From: Isoptericola halotolerans
GTDB lineage: Bacteria > Actinomycetota > Actinomycetes > Actinomycetales > Cellulomonadaceae
Direction: 5' to 3'
NCBI RefSeq assembly: GCF_003003075.1
Contig: NZ_PVTX01000001.1
Coordinates: forward strand, 248,001 to 312,000
Length of the DNA stretch: 64,000 bases
In this document: positions 15,291-23,358 of the stretch, in pieces
How positions within the stretch are numbered: the stretch's first letter is position 1
How the letters are laid out: each line of letters begins with the position of its first letter
Translations under genes and position numbers: made by a program
The notes under the pieces: generated by a model
Databases searched by the model: none
The model's input: only the letters and a program-made list of their open reading frames with translations
Told to the model about the DNA's origin: nothing

Positions 15291-18215
15291 GTGTCCTCCG
15301 TCCTCTACCAGCTCGGTCGTTGGGCCGTGGGCGCCCGTCGCCTCGTCGTCATCGGCTGGCTCGGCATCCTCGTGATCACCGGTGCGGCCGGGGGCCTGGT
15401 CTTCCAGGGCTTCGACAACTCGATCACGATCCCGGGCACCGAGTCGCAGGAGGCGCTCGACCAGCTCTCGGCGACGTTCCCAGAGGTGAGCGGCACCTCG
15501 GCCCAGGTGGTCGTCGTCGCTCCCGACGGCGGCACCATCGAGGACGACGACGTCCGCGGCCCCGTCGAGGACGCCGCCGACCGCATCGGTGACCTCGACG
15601 AGGTCGCCGCCGTCGCGACCCCCTACGACGAGCAGGCCCCGTCCCCGGTCAGCGACGACGAGGCCGCGACCATCGTGACGGTCCAGCTCGACGGCGACGC
15701 GTTCGCCATCAGCGACGCGACGAAGGACGAGCTCGGCGAGATCACCGACGATCTCGCCGCCGCGCTGCCGGACGGTGCGCAGGCGTCCCTGGGCGGGCAG
15801 CTCTACGCGAACGAGCTGCCGCACCTGAGCATCATCGAGGTCATCGGCGTCGTCGTCGCCCTGATCGTGCTGCTGTTCACGCTCGGGTCGCTGGTGGCCG
15901 CCGGCCTGCCCCTGGTCAACGCGCTGCTCGGCGTCGGCGTGTCGATGCTGCTGCTCCTGGCGGCCACGGTGTTCGGGCCGATCAACTCCACGACGCCGAT
16001 GCTCGGGCTCATGCTCGGTCTCGCCGTCGGCATCGACTACGCCCTGTTCATCGTCTCCCGGCACCAGGAACAGCTCCGGGACGGGATCGACGTGCGTGAG
16101 TCCGTCGCCCGGGCGACGGCGACGGCCGGGTCCGCGGTGATCTTCGCCGGCCTGACGGTGATGATCGCCCTGGTCGGCCTGGGCGTCGCGGGCATCCCCT
16201 TCCTCAGCGTCATGGGCATCGCCGCGGCGGCCGCCGTCGGCGTGGCCGTCCTGGTCTCCCTGACCCTGCTGCCTGCGCTGCTCGCCATCGCCGGCGACCG
16301 GCTCCGTCCCCGCGCGACGAAGCGCCGCACCTCCCGCCGTGCGTCGCGCCGGGCGGACCGCGGTGCGGACGCTGCGCCCGACGGCGCCGCCCACCACAAC
16401 CGGTTCTTCGCCGGCTGGGTGCGGGGCGTCACCAAGGTGCCGATCGCGACGATCGCGATCGTCGTGGTCGCGCTGGGCGCCCTCACCCTGCCCGCGGCGA
16501 ACCTCCGTCTCGCGCTGCCCGACGCCGGGTACCTGCCCGAGGACAACTCGGCACGGCAGACGTACGACCTGGTCAGCGAGTACTTCGGCCCCGGCTTCAA
16601 CGGGCCCCTCATCGTGACGGGGTCGATCATCACCAGCACGGACCCGGTCGGGCTCATGGACGACCTCGCCGCGGAGATCGAGGACCTGCCGGGGGTCGCG
16701 AGCGTCCCGCTGTCCACGCCGAACCAGACGGCGGACACCGGCATCATCCAGGTGGTGCCCGAGGGCGCGCCGGACTCGGAGGAGACGAAGGCCCTCGTCG
16801 AGGAGATCCGCGGCCTGCACGACCAGTTCCTCGACGAGTACGGCGTCGACCTGGCCGTCACCGGCGCGACCGCCGTGGGCATCGACGTCTCGGACAAGCT
16901 CGGTGACGCCCTGGTGCCGTTCGGGCTCGTGGTGGTGGGGCTCTCGCTGCTGCTGCTGACCATGGTGTTCCGGTCCGTCTGGGTCCCCGTCAAGGCGACC
17001 CTCGGCTACCTGCTCAGCGTCGGGGCGGCGTTCGGCGCCGTCACGCTCGTCTTCGAGGAGGGCCTGTTCGCCGAGGCGCTGAACGTCACCAAGCTGGGTC
17101 CGGTGATCAGCTTCATGCCGATCATCCTCATGGGCGTGCTGTTCGGCCTCGCGATGGACTACGAGGTCTTCCTGGTCTCGCGCATCCGGGAGGACTACGT
17201 GCACAACGGCGGCCGCGCACGTCAGGCGATCCTCACCGGCTTCCAGGGGTCGGCGAAGGTCGTCACGGCGGCGGCGATCATCATGTTCGGGGTCTTCGTG
17301 GCGTTCGTGCCCGAGGGCGACATGACGCTCAAACCCATCGCGCTCGGGCTCGCCGTCGGCGTCGCCGTCGACGCGTTCGTCGTGCGGATGGTCCTCGTCC
17401 CGGCGGTCCTCGCGCTGCTCGGCGACAAGGCCTGGTGGATGCCGCGCTGGTTGGACCGCGCGCTGCCGACGTTCGACGTCGAGGGCGAGGGGCTGGCGAA
17501 GGAGCTGCGGCTCGCGTCCTGGCCCGGCGCGCGCCCGGACGGCGGGGTCGACGCCGTCGTCGTGCGCGACCTCGAGGTGAGCGGCCCCCGCGGTCCCGGC
17601 CTGGGCGAGCCGCCGCTCGTCGGCCCGGTCAGCGTCCGGGTGCCCGACGGCGGCACGCTCGCCGTGCACGGCGACGCCGCGGCCCCGGTCAACGCGTTCC
17701 TCCTGGCCGTCGCCGGACGGATCCGCCCGGACGCCGGCGTCGCGAAGGTCACCGGTCTGGTCCTGCCCGAACGGGCGTCGTCGGTGCGCTCGCGCGTCGC
17801 CGTGGTCGACGCCGTGGCGGAGGACGGCGATCCGGCCGCTGCCGTGACGGCCGCGGTGCGCCAGGGCGCCACCGTCGTGGTGGTCGACCGCACCGACGTC
17901 GTCGCCGACCGACCGGCGCGCGAAGCGCTCGCCACGACGCTGTCCCGCGCGCACGCCGCCGGGGTGACGCTCCTGGTGGGCGCCACCGGGGTCGTCGCGA
18001 CCGACCTGCTGCCGGGGCCGACGCCGGTCCTCGACGTCGGCGTCGGCTGGGGCGCTCCGGCGACCCTGCAGGGCGGGGAGGAACCACCACCCGTGCCCCG
18101 GCACGAACCCCGGCACGCACCGGGGCACGAGGCCGAGGACGGCGCCGGGCCGGACGGCCAGGGCGAGCCCGAGGCCGCCGAGACGGACGACACCACCGAG
18201 GAGGTGCGGGCATGA
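15291..18215 (+). CDS. MMPL family (RND) transporter with a C-terminal ABC-ATPase-like domain
   Basis: The product has 974 residues from GTG 15291. Residues about 1-740 are an MMPL/RND exporter with two repeats of a large extracytoplasmic loop plus helix bundles. GLAVGIDYALFIVSRHQEQLRDG and FGLAMDYEVFLVSRIREDYVHNG carry the intramembrane Asp pair used for proton coupling. Residues about 760-950 are unusual: VVVRDLEVSGPRG, then a beta-strand pattern, LAVHGDAAAPVNAFLLAVAGRIRPDAG where an ABC ATPase has its Walker A and following helix, and VVVVDRTD at the Walker B position. The P-loop lysine is absent, so it would not bind ATP normally. The tail is rich in His, Pro and acidic residues. It is coupled (ATGA) to a YhgE/Pip gene and likely exports a lipid or amphiphile. 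Confidence 0.85.
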   Translation: MSSVLYQLGRWAVGARRLVVIGWLGILVITGAAGGLVFQGFDNSITIPGTESQEALDQLSATFPEVSGTSAQVVVVAPDGGTIEDDDVRGPVEDAADRIGDLDEVAAVATPYDEQAPSPVSDDEAATIVTVQLDGDAFAISDATKDELGEITDDLAAALPDGAQASLGGQLYANELPHLSIIEVIGVVVALIVLLFTLGSLVAAGLPLVNALLGVGVSMLLLLAATVFGPINSTTPMLGLMLGLAVGIDYALFIVSRHQEQLRDGIDVRESVARATATAGSAVIFAGLTVMIALVGLGVAGIPFLSVMGIAAAAAVGVAVLVSLTLLPALLAIAGDRLRPRATKRRTSRRASRRADRGADAAPDGAAHHNRFFAGWVRGVTKVPIATIAIVVVALGALTLPAANLRLALPDAGYLPEDNSARQTYDLVSEYFGPGFNGPLIVTGSIITSTDPVGLMDDLAAEIEDLPGVASVPLSTPNQTADTGIIQVVPEGAPDSEETKALVEEIRGLHDQFLDEYGVDLAVTGATAVGIDVSDKLGDALVPFGLVVVGLSLLLLTMVFRSVWVPVKATLGYLLSVGAAFGAVTLVFEEGLFAEALNVTKLGPVISFMPIILMGVLFGLAMDYEVFLVSRIREDYVHNGGRARQAILTGFQGSAKVVTAAAIIMFGVFVAFVPEGDMTLKPIALGLAVGVAVDAFVVRMVLVPAVLALLGDKAWWMPRWLDRALPTFDVEGEGLAKELRLASWPGARPDGGVDAVVVRDLEVSGPRGPGLGEPPLVGPVSVRVPDGGTLAVHGDAAAPVNAFLLAVAGRIRPDAGVAKVTGLVLPERASSVRSRVAVVDAVAEDGDPAAAVTAAVRQGATVVVVDRTDVVADRPAREALATTLSRAHAAGVTLLVGATGVVATDLLPGPTPVLDVGVGWGAPATLQGGEEPPPVPRHEPRHAPGHEAEDGAGPDGQGEPEAAETDDTTEEVRA

Positions 18216-20587
18216 ACCGCGTCAAGCAGAACCCCTGGGCGATCGTGCTGGTCGCGCTCCTGCCCGTCCTGGTGCTCGGCATCCTGCTGGCCGCCCTGTG
18301 GAACCCGATGGACCGGCTCGACACGGTGCCGGCCGCCATCGTCAACAACGACGAGCCCGTCGAGGTGGACGGCCAGACGGCGCCGCTCGGGCGCCAGCTC
18401 GCGGCCGGTCTGGTCGAGGGCGGCACCGACGACGCGGAAGGGTCCGACGTCAACTACGACTGGACGGTCACCGACGCCGAGCACGCCACCGAGGGGCTCG
18501 CCGACGGCACGTACGCGGCCGTGGTGACGATCCCGGAGGAGTTCTCCGCTGCGGCGACGTCGTTCGGCGGGGACGACGCCGCCGACGCGCGGCAGGCCAC
18601 CATCGACATCAGCACGCCGCCGGGCGGTCGGGTGGTCGACGACGCGCTGGCCAGGATCGTGGCCACGACCGCGACCACGGTGATGGGGTCCACGCTCACC
18701 GAGACCTATGTGGACAACGTCCTCATCGGGTTCGACCAGCTCTCCGACGGCATCGGCCAGGCCGCGGACGGCGCCGACCAGCTCGCCTCGGGCGCCGGGG
18801 ACGCGGCGGACGGTGCGGACGAGCTCTCCGACGGGGCCGGGCAGCTCTCCGACGGTGCCGCGCAGCTCGCGGACGGGGCGACCGACGCCTCCTCGGGTGC
18901 CTCGCAGCTCGCCGGTGGTGCCGGCGAGCTGGCCGGTGGTGCGGACCAGGCGGCGGCGGGCGCGTCCGAGCTCGCGGGCGGCGCCGGGCAGGTGGTCGCC
19001 GGCGCGACCGGGCTCTCGCAGGGGGCGTCCCAGCTGGCGGACGGCGCCGGGCAGGTGGCTGCCGGCGCGAAGGGGATCACGGGCGGGATCACCGAGAGTG
19101 CCCGCGGCGCCGACGACCTCGCCGACGGTGGCTACGCGTTGGCGGACGGTGCGGACCAGGTCGCCGACGGTGTGGGACGGCTCGCCGACCAGGTCGGCGC
19201 CGTGAACGACGACCTTCCCGGCACGGAGGAGATCGAGGCAGGGCTGGGCGAGGTCGAGGCAAGGCTCGAGGGCAGCAGCGCCACCGTGGAGACGGCGCTC
19301 GACGAGGCGTCGACCGCGCTCGGGTGCGACGGCGCCGAGGTGCCGGACCCGGCCGCCTGCGAGCGGGTCGCCGACGCGCAGGCTGCGCTCGCGGGCGCGT
19401 CCGAGGACTTCGTCGACGAGTTCAACGCGGCGTCGACGGCGATCGTGGACGCTCGCGGCCAGCTCACCGGGCTGGCTGAGGGCACCTCGCAGCTCGCGCA
19501 GGGCGCCGAGGAGGTCGCCGTGGGCACGCGGGGTATCGCGGACGGCAACGCCGAGCTGGCCGACGGGCTGGACGAGCTGGCCGACGGCAACCGCCAGGTG
19601 GCGGCGGGTGCCTCCGGCGTCGCCGACGGCGCCGACGAGCTCGCCACCGGCGCCGGGCAGCTCGCCACCGGAGCCTCCGGGATCTCGAGCGGTGCCTCGG
19701 GACTGGCCGACGGCGTCGGGCAGCTCGCCACCGGAGCCTCCGGGATCTCGAGCGGTGCCTCCGGCCTGGCCGACGGCGTCGGGCAGCTCGGGTCCGGGGC
19801 GTCCGAGCTCGCGACGGGTACCGACGGCCTCGCCGACGGCGCCTCCGGCCTGGCCGACGGCGTGGACCAGGTCGCCGGGGGCGCCGACGACCTCGCTGAC
19901 GGCCTCCAGCAGACGGCCGACGGCATCCCCACCTACAGCGACAGCGACCGGGAGAATCTGGCGTCGGTCGTGGCCGACCCGGTCGCGGCACCGGGTGTCG
20001 ACGACCTCACGACCGGGGCGACCGGACCGCTGTTCGCCGTCGTCGCGCTGTGGCTCGGAGCGCTGGGGCTGATGACGGTCCTCCCGCCCGTCGCGGCCCG
20101 CGCCCTCGGGTCGACGCGGTCCGCGCTGCGGCTCACGCTGGGCACGCTGGCCGTGCCCGCGGCCGTCGGTGCCGGGACGGGTGCCGCCGTCGGCGCCGTG
20201 CTCGCCGGGGTGGAGGGGCTCTCGCCGGTCGGGTGGGTCGGCACCATCCTGCTCGGGGCGCTGGTCTCGGTCAGCTTCGTGGCCGTCCACCTGGGGTTCC
20301 TCGCGTGGCTGGGGAACGTCGGCCGGGGGATCAGCCTGCTGATCGCGGTGCTGATGATCGGCACCGGCGTCGTGGCGACCGTGCCGGCCGTGCTCGTCTC
20401 GGTGGCCGACGCGCTGCCGACCGGGGCGGCGCGCGACGCGCTCGCTGCCGCGGTGGTGCCGGAGGTCGGCGGCCTCGGCGGGGCGGTGACCGCGGTGGTG
20501 CTGTGGGGTCTGGTGGGCCTCGGGCTCGGCGTCGGGGCGGCGGCCCGGGCGCGCCGCACCCGCGTCGCCACCCTGCTGCGGGCCTGA
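18212..20587 (+). CDS. YhgE/Pip family membrane protein with heptad repeats
   Basis: The product has 791 residues. One N-terminal transmembrane helix (about 8-30) is followed by a YhgE domain, then a long extracytoplasmic region (about 175-580) of 7-residue repeats of the type xxLAxGA (DGADQLASGAGDAADGADEL and so on; TIGR03057-like), broken by a segment with a Cys pair. Five to six C-terminal helices follow (about 605-790). The family includes the phage-infection protein Pip and ESX-associated YhgE proteins, and resembles ABC-2 permeases in its membrane part. It starts by ATGA overlap with the MMPL gene, so the two probably work as one exporter. A 63-bp tandem duplication lies inside the repeat region. 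Confidence 0.85.
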   Translation: MNRVKQNPWAIVLVALLPVLVLGILLAALWNPMDRLDTVPAAIVNNDEPVEVDGQTAPLGRQLAAGLVEGGTDDAEGSDVNYDWTVTDAEHATEGLADGTYAAVVTIPEEFSAAATSFGGDDAADARQATIDISTPPGGRVVDDALARIVATTATTVMGSTLTETYVDNVLIGFDQLSDGIGQAADGADQLASGAGDAADGADELSDGAGQLSDGAAQLADGATDASSGASQLAGGAGELAGGADQAAAGASELAGGAGQVVAGATGLSQGASQLADGAGQVAAGAKGITGGITESARGADDLADGGYALADGADQVADGVGRLADQVGAVNDDLPGTEEIEAGLGEVEARLEGSSATVETALDEASTALGCDGAEVPDPAACERVADAQAALAGASEDFVDEFNAASTAIVDARGQLTGLAEGTSQLAQGAEEVAVGTRGIADGNAELADGLDELADGNRQVAAGASGVADGADELATGAGQLATGASGISSGASGLADGVGQLATGASGISSGASGLADGVGQLGSGASELATGTDGLADGASGLADGVDQVAGGADDLADGLQQTADGIPTYSDSDRENLASVVADPVAAPGVDDLTTGATGPLFAVVALWLGALGLMTVLPPVAARALGSTRSALRLTLGTLAVPAAVGAGTGAAVGAVLAGVEGLSPVGWVGTILLGALVSVSFVAVHLGFLAWLGNVGRGISLLIAVLMIGTGVVATVPAVLVSVADALPTGAARDALAAAVVPEVGGLGGAVTAVVLWGLVGLGLGVGAAARARRTRVATLLRA
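19661..19786 (+). repeat. 63-bp tandem duplication inside the YhgE/Pip gene
   Basis: Two nearly identical 63-bp units (19661-19723 and 19724-19786) each encode three heptads around ATGASGISSGASGLADGVGQ. The near-identity at DNA level shows a recent in-frame duplication that changes the length of the extracytoplasmic rod. Confidence 0.8.
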
Positions 20588-20588
20588 C

Positions 20589-20816
20589 TCAGCAGTGCGC
20601 CCGCGGGAGCTCGGCGACGAGCCCCCGCGGGCCGGCGTCGCGGAGACCGGTCCGGGTGGCGTCCTGCCACCGCGCGACGAGCGCGGCGTCGGCCTGCCAG
20701 CGTGCCGAACGGTCGAGGTGGCCCACCTGCCGGTAGGCGAGCAGCGCCGCCAGGTCGTGGCTCAGCGCCCAGTGGACCGCGGAGTGGACGTCGTCGGGCG
20801 TCGGATGTGTCATCAC
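20589..20816 (-). CDS. Small hypothetical protein
   Basis: The 75-residue frame begins GTG-ATG at 20816 and ends 2 nt from the convergent YhgE gene. The protein has no recognised domain. It is His/Ala/Trp-rich (VHSAVHWALSHDLAALLAYRQ) and looks helical and soluble. The gap-filling position and codon bias fit a real gene, but no family supports it. Confidence 0.4.
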   Translation of the reverse strand: MMTHPTPDDVHSAVHWALSHDLAALLAYRQVGHLDRSARWQADAALVARWQDATRTGLRDAGPRGLVAELPRAHC

Positions 20817-20930
20817 CTGGTGAGAGGGTGAACCTTCGACTTCATGACGTGGGTTGCGTCACATTTCTTCGAAGCGCTTCCGCGTCAGTGCTCCCGGCGT
20901 GCCGGACGCGCGCCGTGCGGCACGGTCCGC

Positions 20931-20945
20931 CAGACTCCCACCATG
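20931..20945 (+). promoter_or_regulatory. Leaderless -10 box and ATG start of the trypsin-like gene
   Basis: CAGACT (20931-20936) lies 6 nt before ATG 20943, with no ribosome-binding site. It supports this start over the longer open frame upstream. Confidence 0.45.
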
Positions 20946-22019
20946 GACCTGACGCACGCTCGCGAGACCAAGGCGCAGCTGACCGCCTACGCCCGTGACC
21001 TGGCCGAACGCTACGGAGCGGTCGCGAGTCCGCAGCTGGCCGACCGCACCCCGGCCGACGCCGTCCGCGCCCCCACGCTGGCCATCGGGATCGCCCCGTC
21101 GACGGCGGCGGGCGGCTACGAGATCGCGATCCGCTACCGCCTGGGCGTGCCGGCGGCGCGCGCCGTCGTCCGCAAGGTCGTGGCGGAGGCCGGCTCCGCG
21201 GTGGACGTGCGCCGTACGGGGCGCATCCGGCGCCTGGGGCCCGGACGGCGGGGCAGCGTCCGGGCCGACGTGCTCGAGCGCCAGCCGCCGGTCGCCACGG
21301 CGCTCGCCGAGGGCGAGACGGACCGCGTCCGGCCGCTGCGCCCCGGGGTGTCGATCGCGCACGTCGACGTCACGGCGGGGACGCTCGGCGGGTTCGTCGT
21401 GGCCGACCCCGCCCGCTCCGGCCCCGGCGTCCCGGAGCTGCCGGGCGGCGCCGACGCGCTGTACGCGCTGTCCAACCGGCACGTGCTGGACGGAGTCCCC
21501 GGGGACGGTGTGCTGCAGCCCGGCCCCGCGGACGGCGGCACGGACCCCGCGGACCGGGTGGGCACGATCGCCGCCGTCGTGCCGCTCGCTCGCGGTGAGC
21601 GGGCGTCGGTCGACGCGGCCCTCGCGCTGCTGGACGACCCGCAGGTGGACCTCGACTACCCGGTGGGCCGCGTGACGACGACGGCGGAGGCCGTCCCGGG
21701 CGACGAGGTCGAGAAGATCGGGCGCACCACGGGCCACACCCACGGGCGGGTGTCCGCGATCGAGATGGACGACGTGCTGGTCGGCTACGGCCCGGAGCTG
21801 GGCGTGCTCGCGTTCGACGGCCAGATCGAGGTCGAGTCCACGGGACCCGGGCCGTTCTCGCGCGGCGGCGACTCGGGCTCGCTGGTGTACCGGGCGGACG
21901 GCGTCGCCCTCGGCCTGCTCTTCGCCGGCTCCGAGACCGGCGGCCCGGACGGCGCGGGGCTCACCTACGTCAACCCCGTCGACGCGGTGCTCGGCGCGCT
22001 GGGGGTCCGGCTGCGCTGA
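20943..22019 (+). CDS. Trypsin-like serine peptidase fold protein, apparently cytosolic
   Basis: The product has 358 residues. A putative N-terminal alpha/beta domain (about 10-100: LAIGIAPS ... GGYEIAIRYRL) precedes a chymotrypsin-like domain with all three catalytic residues placed as expected: His in ALSNRHVL, Asp in ASVDAALALL and Ser in RGGDSGSLVYR. It has no signal peptide or membrane helix, which is unusual for this fold in bacteria. The N-terminal part resembles the small stand-alone protein encoded at 29055-29276. The substrate is unknown. Its neighbours (YhgE, GntR/PTS) give no functional hint. Confidence 0.7.
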   Translation: MDLTHARETKAQLTAYARDLAERYGAVASPQLADRTPADAVRAPTLAIGIAPSTAAGGYEIAIRYRLGVPAARAVVRKVVAEAGSAVDVRRTGRIRRLGPGRRGSVRADVLERQPPVATALAEGETDRVRPLRPGVSIAHVDVTAGTLGGFVVADPARSGPGVPELPGGADALYALSNRHVLDGVPGDGVLQPGPADGGTDPADRVGTIAAVVPLARGERASVDAALALLDDPQVDLDYPVGRVTTTAEAVPGDEVEKIGRTTGHTHGRVSAIEMDDVLVGYGPELGVLAFDGQIEVESTGPGPFSRGGDSGSLVYRADGVALGLLFAGSETGGPDGAGLTYVNPVDAVLGALGVRLR

Positions 22020-22039
22020 TCGTGCGGGGCACCCTCGGG

Positions 22040-22777
22040 TCACGCCCACCGGGGGACCGGTGAGCGGGCCTCTCCCAGCGGGACGAACACGCTGTACCGG
22101 TCACCCCGGTAGGAGAACCGTGAGTGGATGAGCGGCACGTCAGCGGCGTACGTGCGCCGCTCGATCCGCATCACGGCGTGCGCGGTGGTCATGGCCAGCA
22201 GGCGCCGCTCGGAGTCCGTCGCGTCGGCCGCGCTGATCGTCTCCTCGCCACCGGTGGGCACGTGGCCCCGGTCGCGCAGCGCCTGGTCGAGGGACTCGGG
22301 CACTCCGTCGTCCAGGAGATCGGGCGCCAGGTGAGCCGGGATCCAGGCGTCCTCGACCGCCCAGGGCTCCGCGTCCGCCGTGCGGACCCGCAGCACCCGG
22401 TGGGCGGGCTCGCCGACGGTGAGGGCGAGCAGCTCGGCGACCGCCGCGGGGCACGGCGTGGTGTGCGCCCGCAGCACCTGGGAGGCCGGGGTCATGCCGC
22501 GGCGGCGCACCTCCTCGCCGAACGTCGTCAGCCGCATCTCGAAGTCGGCCCGCGGGGGAGCGACGAACGTGCCGCGGCCCTGCGCACGCTCGAGGACGCC
22601 CTCGATGACGAGGGCGTCGATCGCCTGGCGCACCGTGGTGCGGGAGACGCCGAGCTGCCGGGTCAGCGCCCGCTCGGAGGGAACGGCGTCGCCCACGGTC
22701 AGCTCGCGTGCCACCAGGTCCGCCAGGTGGGCGCGGACGGCGACGTACTTCTGCGTCACCCGCGGCTCACCGGTCAC
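22040..22777 (-). CDS. GntR/HutC family transcriptional regulator, PTS-linked
   Basis: The product has 245 residues. An N-terminal winged helix-turn-helix (about 10-75: VPSERALTRQLGVSRTTVRQAIDALVIEGVLERAQGRGTFV) is followed by a UTRA effector domain (about 95-240) ending RFSYRGDRYSVFVPLGE. HutC-type regulators with UTRA domains sense sugars, amino sugars or their phosphates. The start overlaps the IIA gene end by 11 nt on the same strand, so the two form an operon. It may control the PTS genes in response to N-acetylglucosamine- or glucose-type substrates. The substrate is inference. Confidence 0.87.
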   Translation of the reverse strand: MTGEPRVTQKYVAVRAHLADLVARELTVGDAVPSERALTRQLGVSRTTVRQAIDALVIEGVLERAQGRGTFVAPPRADFEMRLTTFGEEVRRRGMTPASQVLRAHTTPCPAAVAELLALTVGEPAHRVLRVRTADAEPWAVEDAWIPAHLAPDLLDDGVPESLDQALRDRGHVPTGGEETISAADATDSERRLLAMTTAHAVMRIERRTYAADVPLIHSRFSYRGDRYSVFVPLGEARSPVPRWA

Positions 22778-23228
22778 CCAGCTCGAGCAGCGGGTCCCCG
22801 GCCGAGACCTCGGTGCCGGGCAGGGCGGTCAGCCGGACGTCCTCGACCGGCGCCTCCAGCAGGACCACCGGGCACACCGCGGACAGGCCGCCGGCCCGGA
22901 CCGCGGCCGGGTCCCACTCCACGAGCAGGTCGCCGGCGCGGACGAGGTCGCCCTCGCCGACGTGCAGCGTGAACCCCTCGCCGCCGAGCCGGACGGTGTC
23001 GATCCCGAGGTGGACGAGCACCGCCTGACCGCCGGCCGCCTGGACGACGCAGGCGTGCGGGTGCAGCTTCACCAGGCGACCGTCCAGCGGTGCGAGGACC
23101 CGGTGGCCGGACGCGCCGGGCTCGACGGCGGTCCCGGGGCCGACCATCCCCTCGGCGAACACGGGGTCGGGCACGTCGGCGACGGGGACGACCGTCCCGG
23201 CGACGGGGGAGCGGACGAGCAGGGTCAT
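22767..23228 (-). CDS. PTS glucose-type enzyme IIA component
   Basis: The 153-residue single-domain protein matches the IIA-Glc (Crr) fold. It has the active-site pair His58 (KLHPHACV) and His73 in VLVHLGIDTV, equivalent to His75 and His90 of E. coli IIA-Glc. His73 is the one phosphorylated by HPr. It starts divergently from ptsI and is followed by the overlapping GntR regulator gene. The membrane IIBC partner is not in this window, so the sugar is unknown; glucose-family permeases (glucose, GlcNAc, beta-glucosides) use this IIA type. Confidence 0.9.
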   Translation of the reverse strand: MTLLVRSPVAGTVVPVADVPDPVFAEGMVGPGTAVEPGASGHRVLAPLDGRLVKLHPHACVVQAAGGQAVLVHLGIDTVRLGGEGFTLHVGEGDLVRAGDLLVEWDPAAVRAGGLSAVCPVVLLEAPVEDVRLTALPGTEVSAGDPLLELGDR

Positions 23229-23265
23229 GGTTCTCCTGGCGTGAGGGCCTGCGGCGTGCCGGATA

Positions 23266-23294
23266 TTGACACAGGGTGCCGCATCGACCACTGT
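23266..23294 (+). promoter_or_regulatory. ptsI promoter
   Basis: A perfect -35 TTGACA (23266-23271) and -10-like CACTGT (23289-23294) are separated by 17 bp. They lie about 65 nt before the ptsI start, in the gap shared with the divergent IIA gene. Confidence 0.5.
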
Positions 23295-23358
23295 GCGAGC
23301 CAACGGTCCTGCTTGCGTGTCGAACGATGCCGTCCAGGGCGTACGGAGGTCAATGTCG

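Noticed and set aside
15183-18128. 981-codon minus-strand frame over the MMPL gene
   Set aside because: It is His/Arg/Asp-rich, without domains, and the exact shadow of a well-supported transporter gene. High-GC DNA produces such frames.
18740-19900. CRISPR-like array or mini-satellite in the YhgE gene
   Set aside because: The periodicity is 21 bp (heptads) and codes for a continuous protein repeat. There are no unique spacers and no cas genes.
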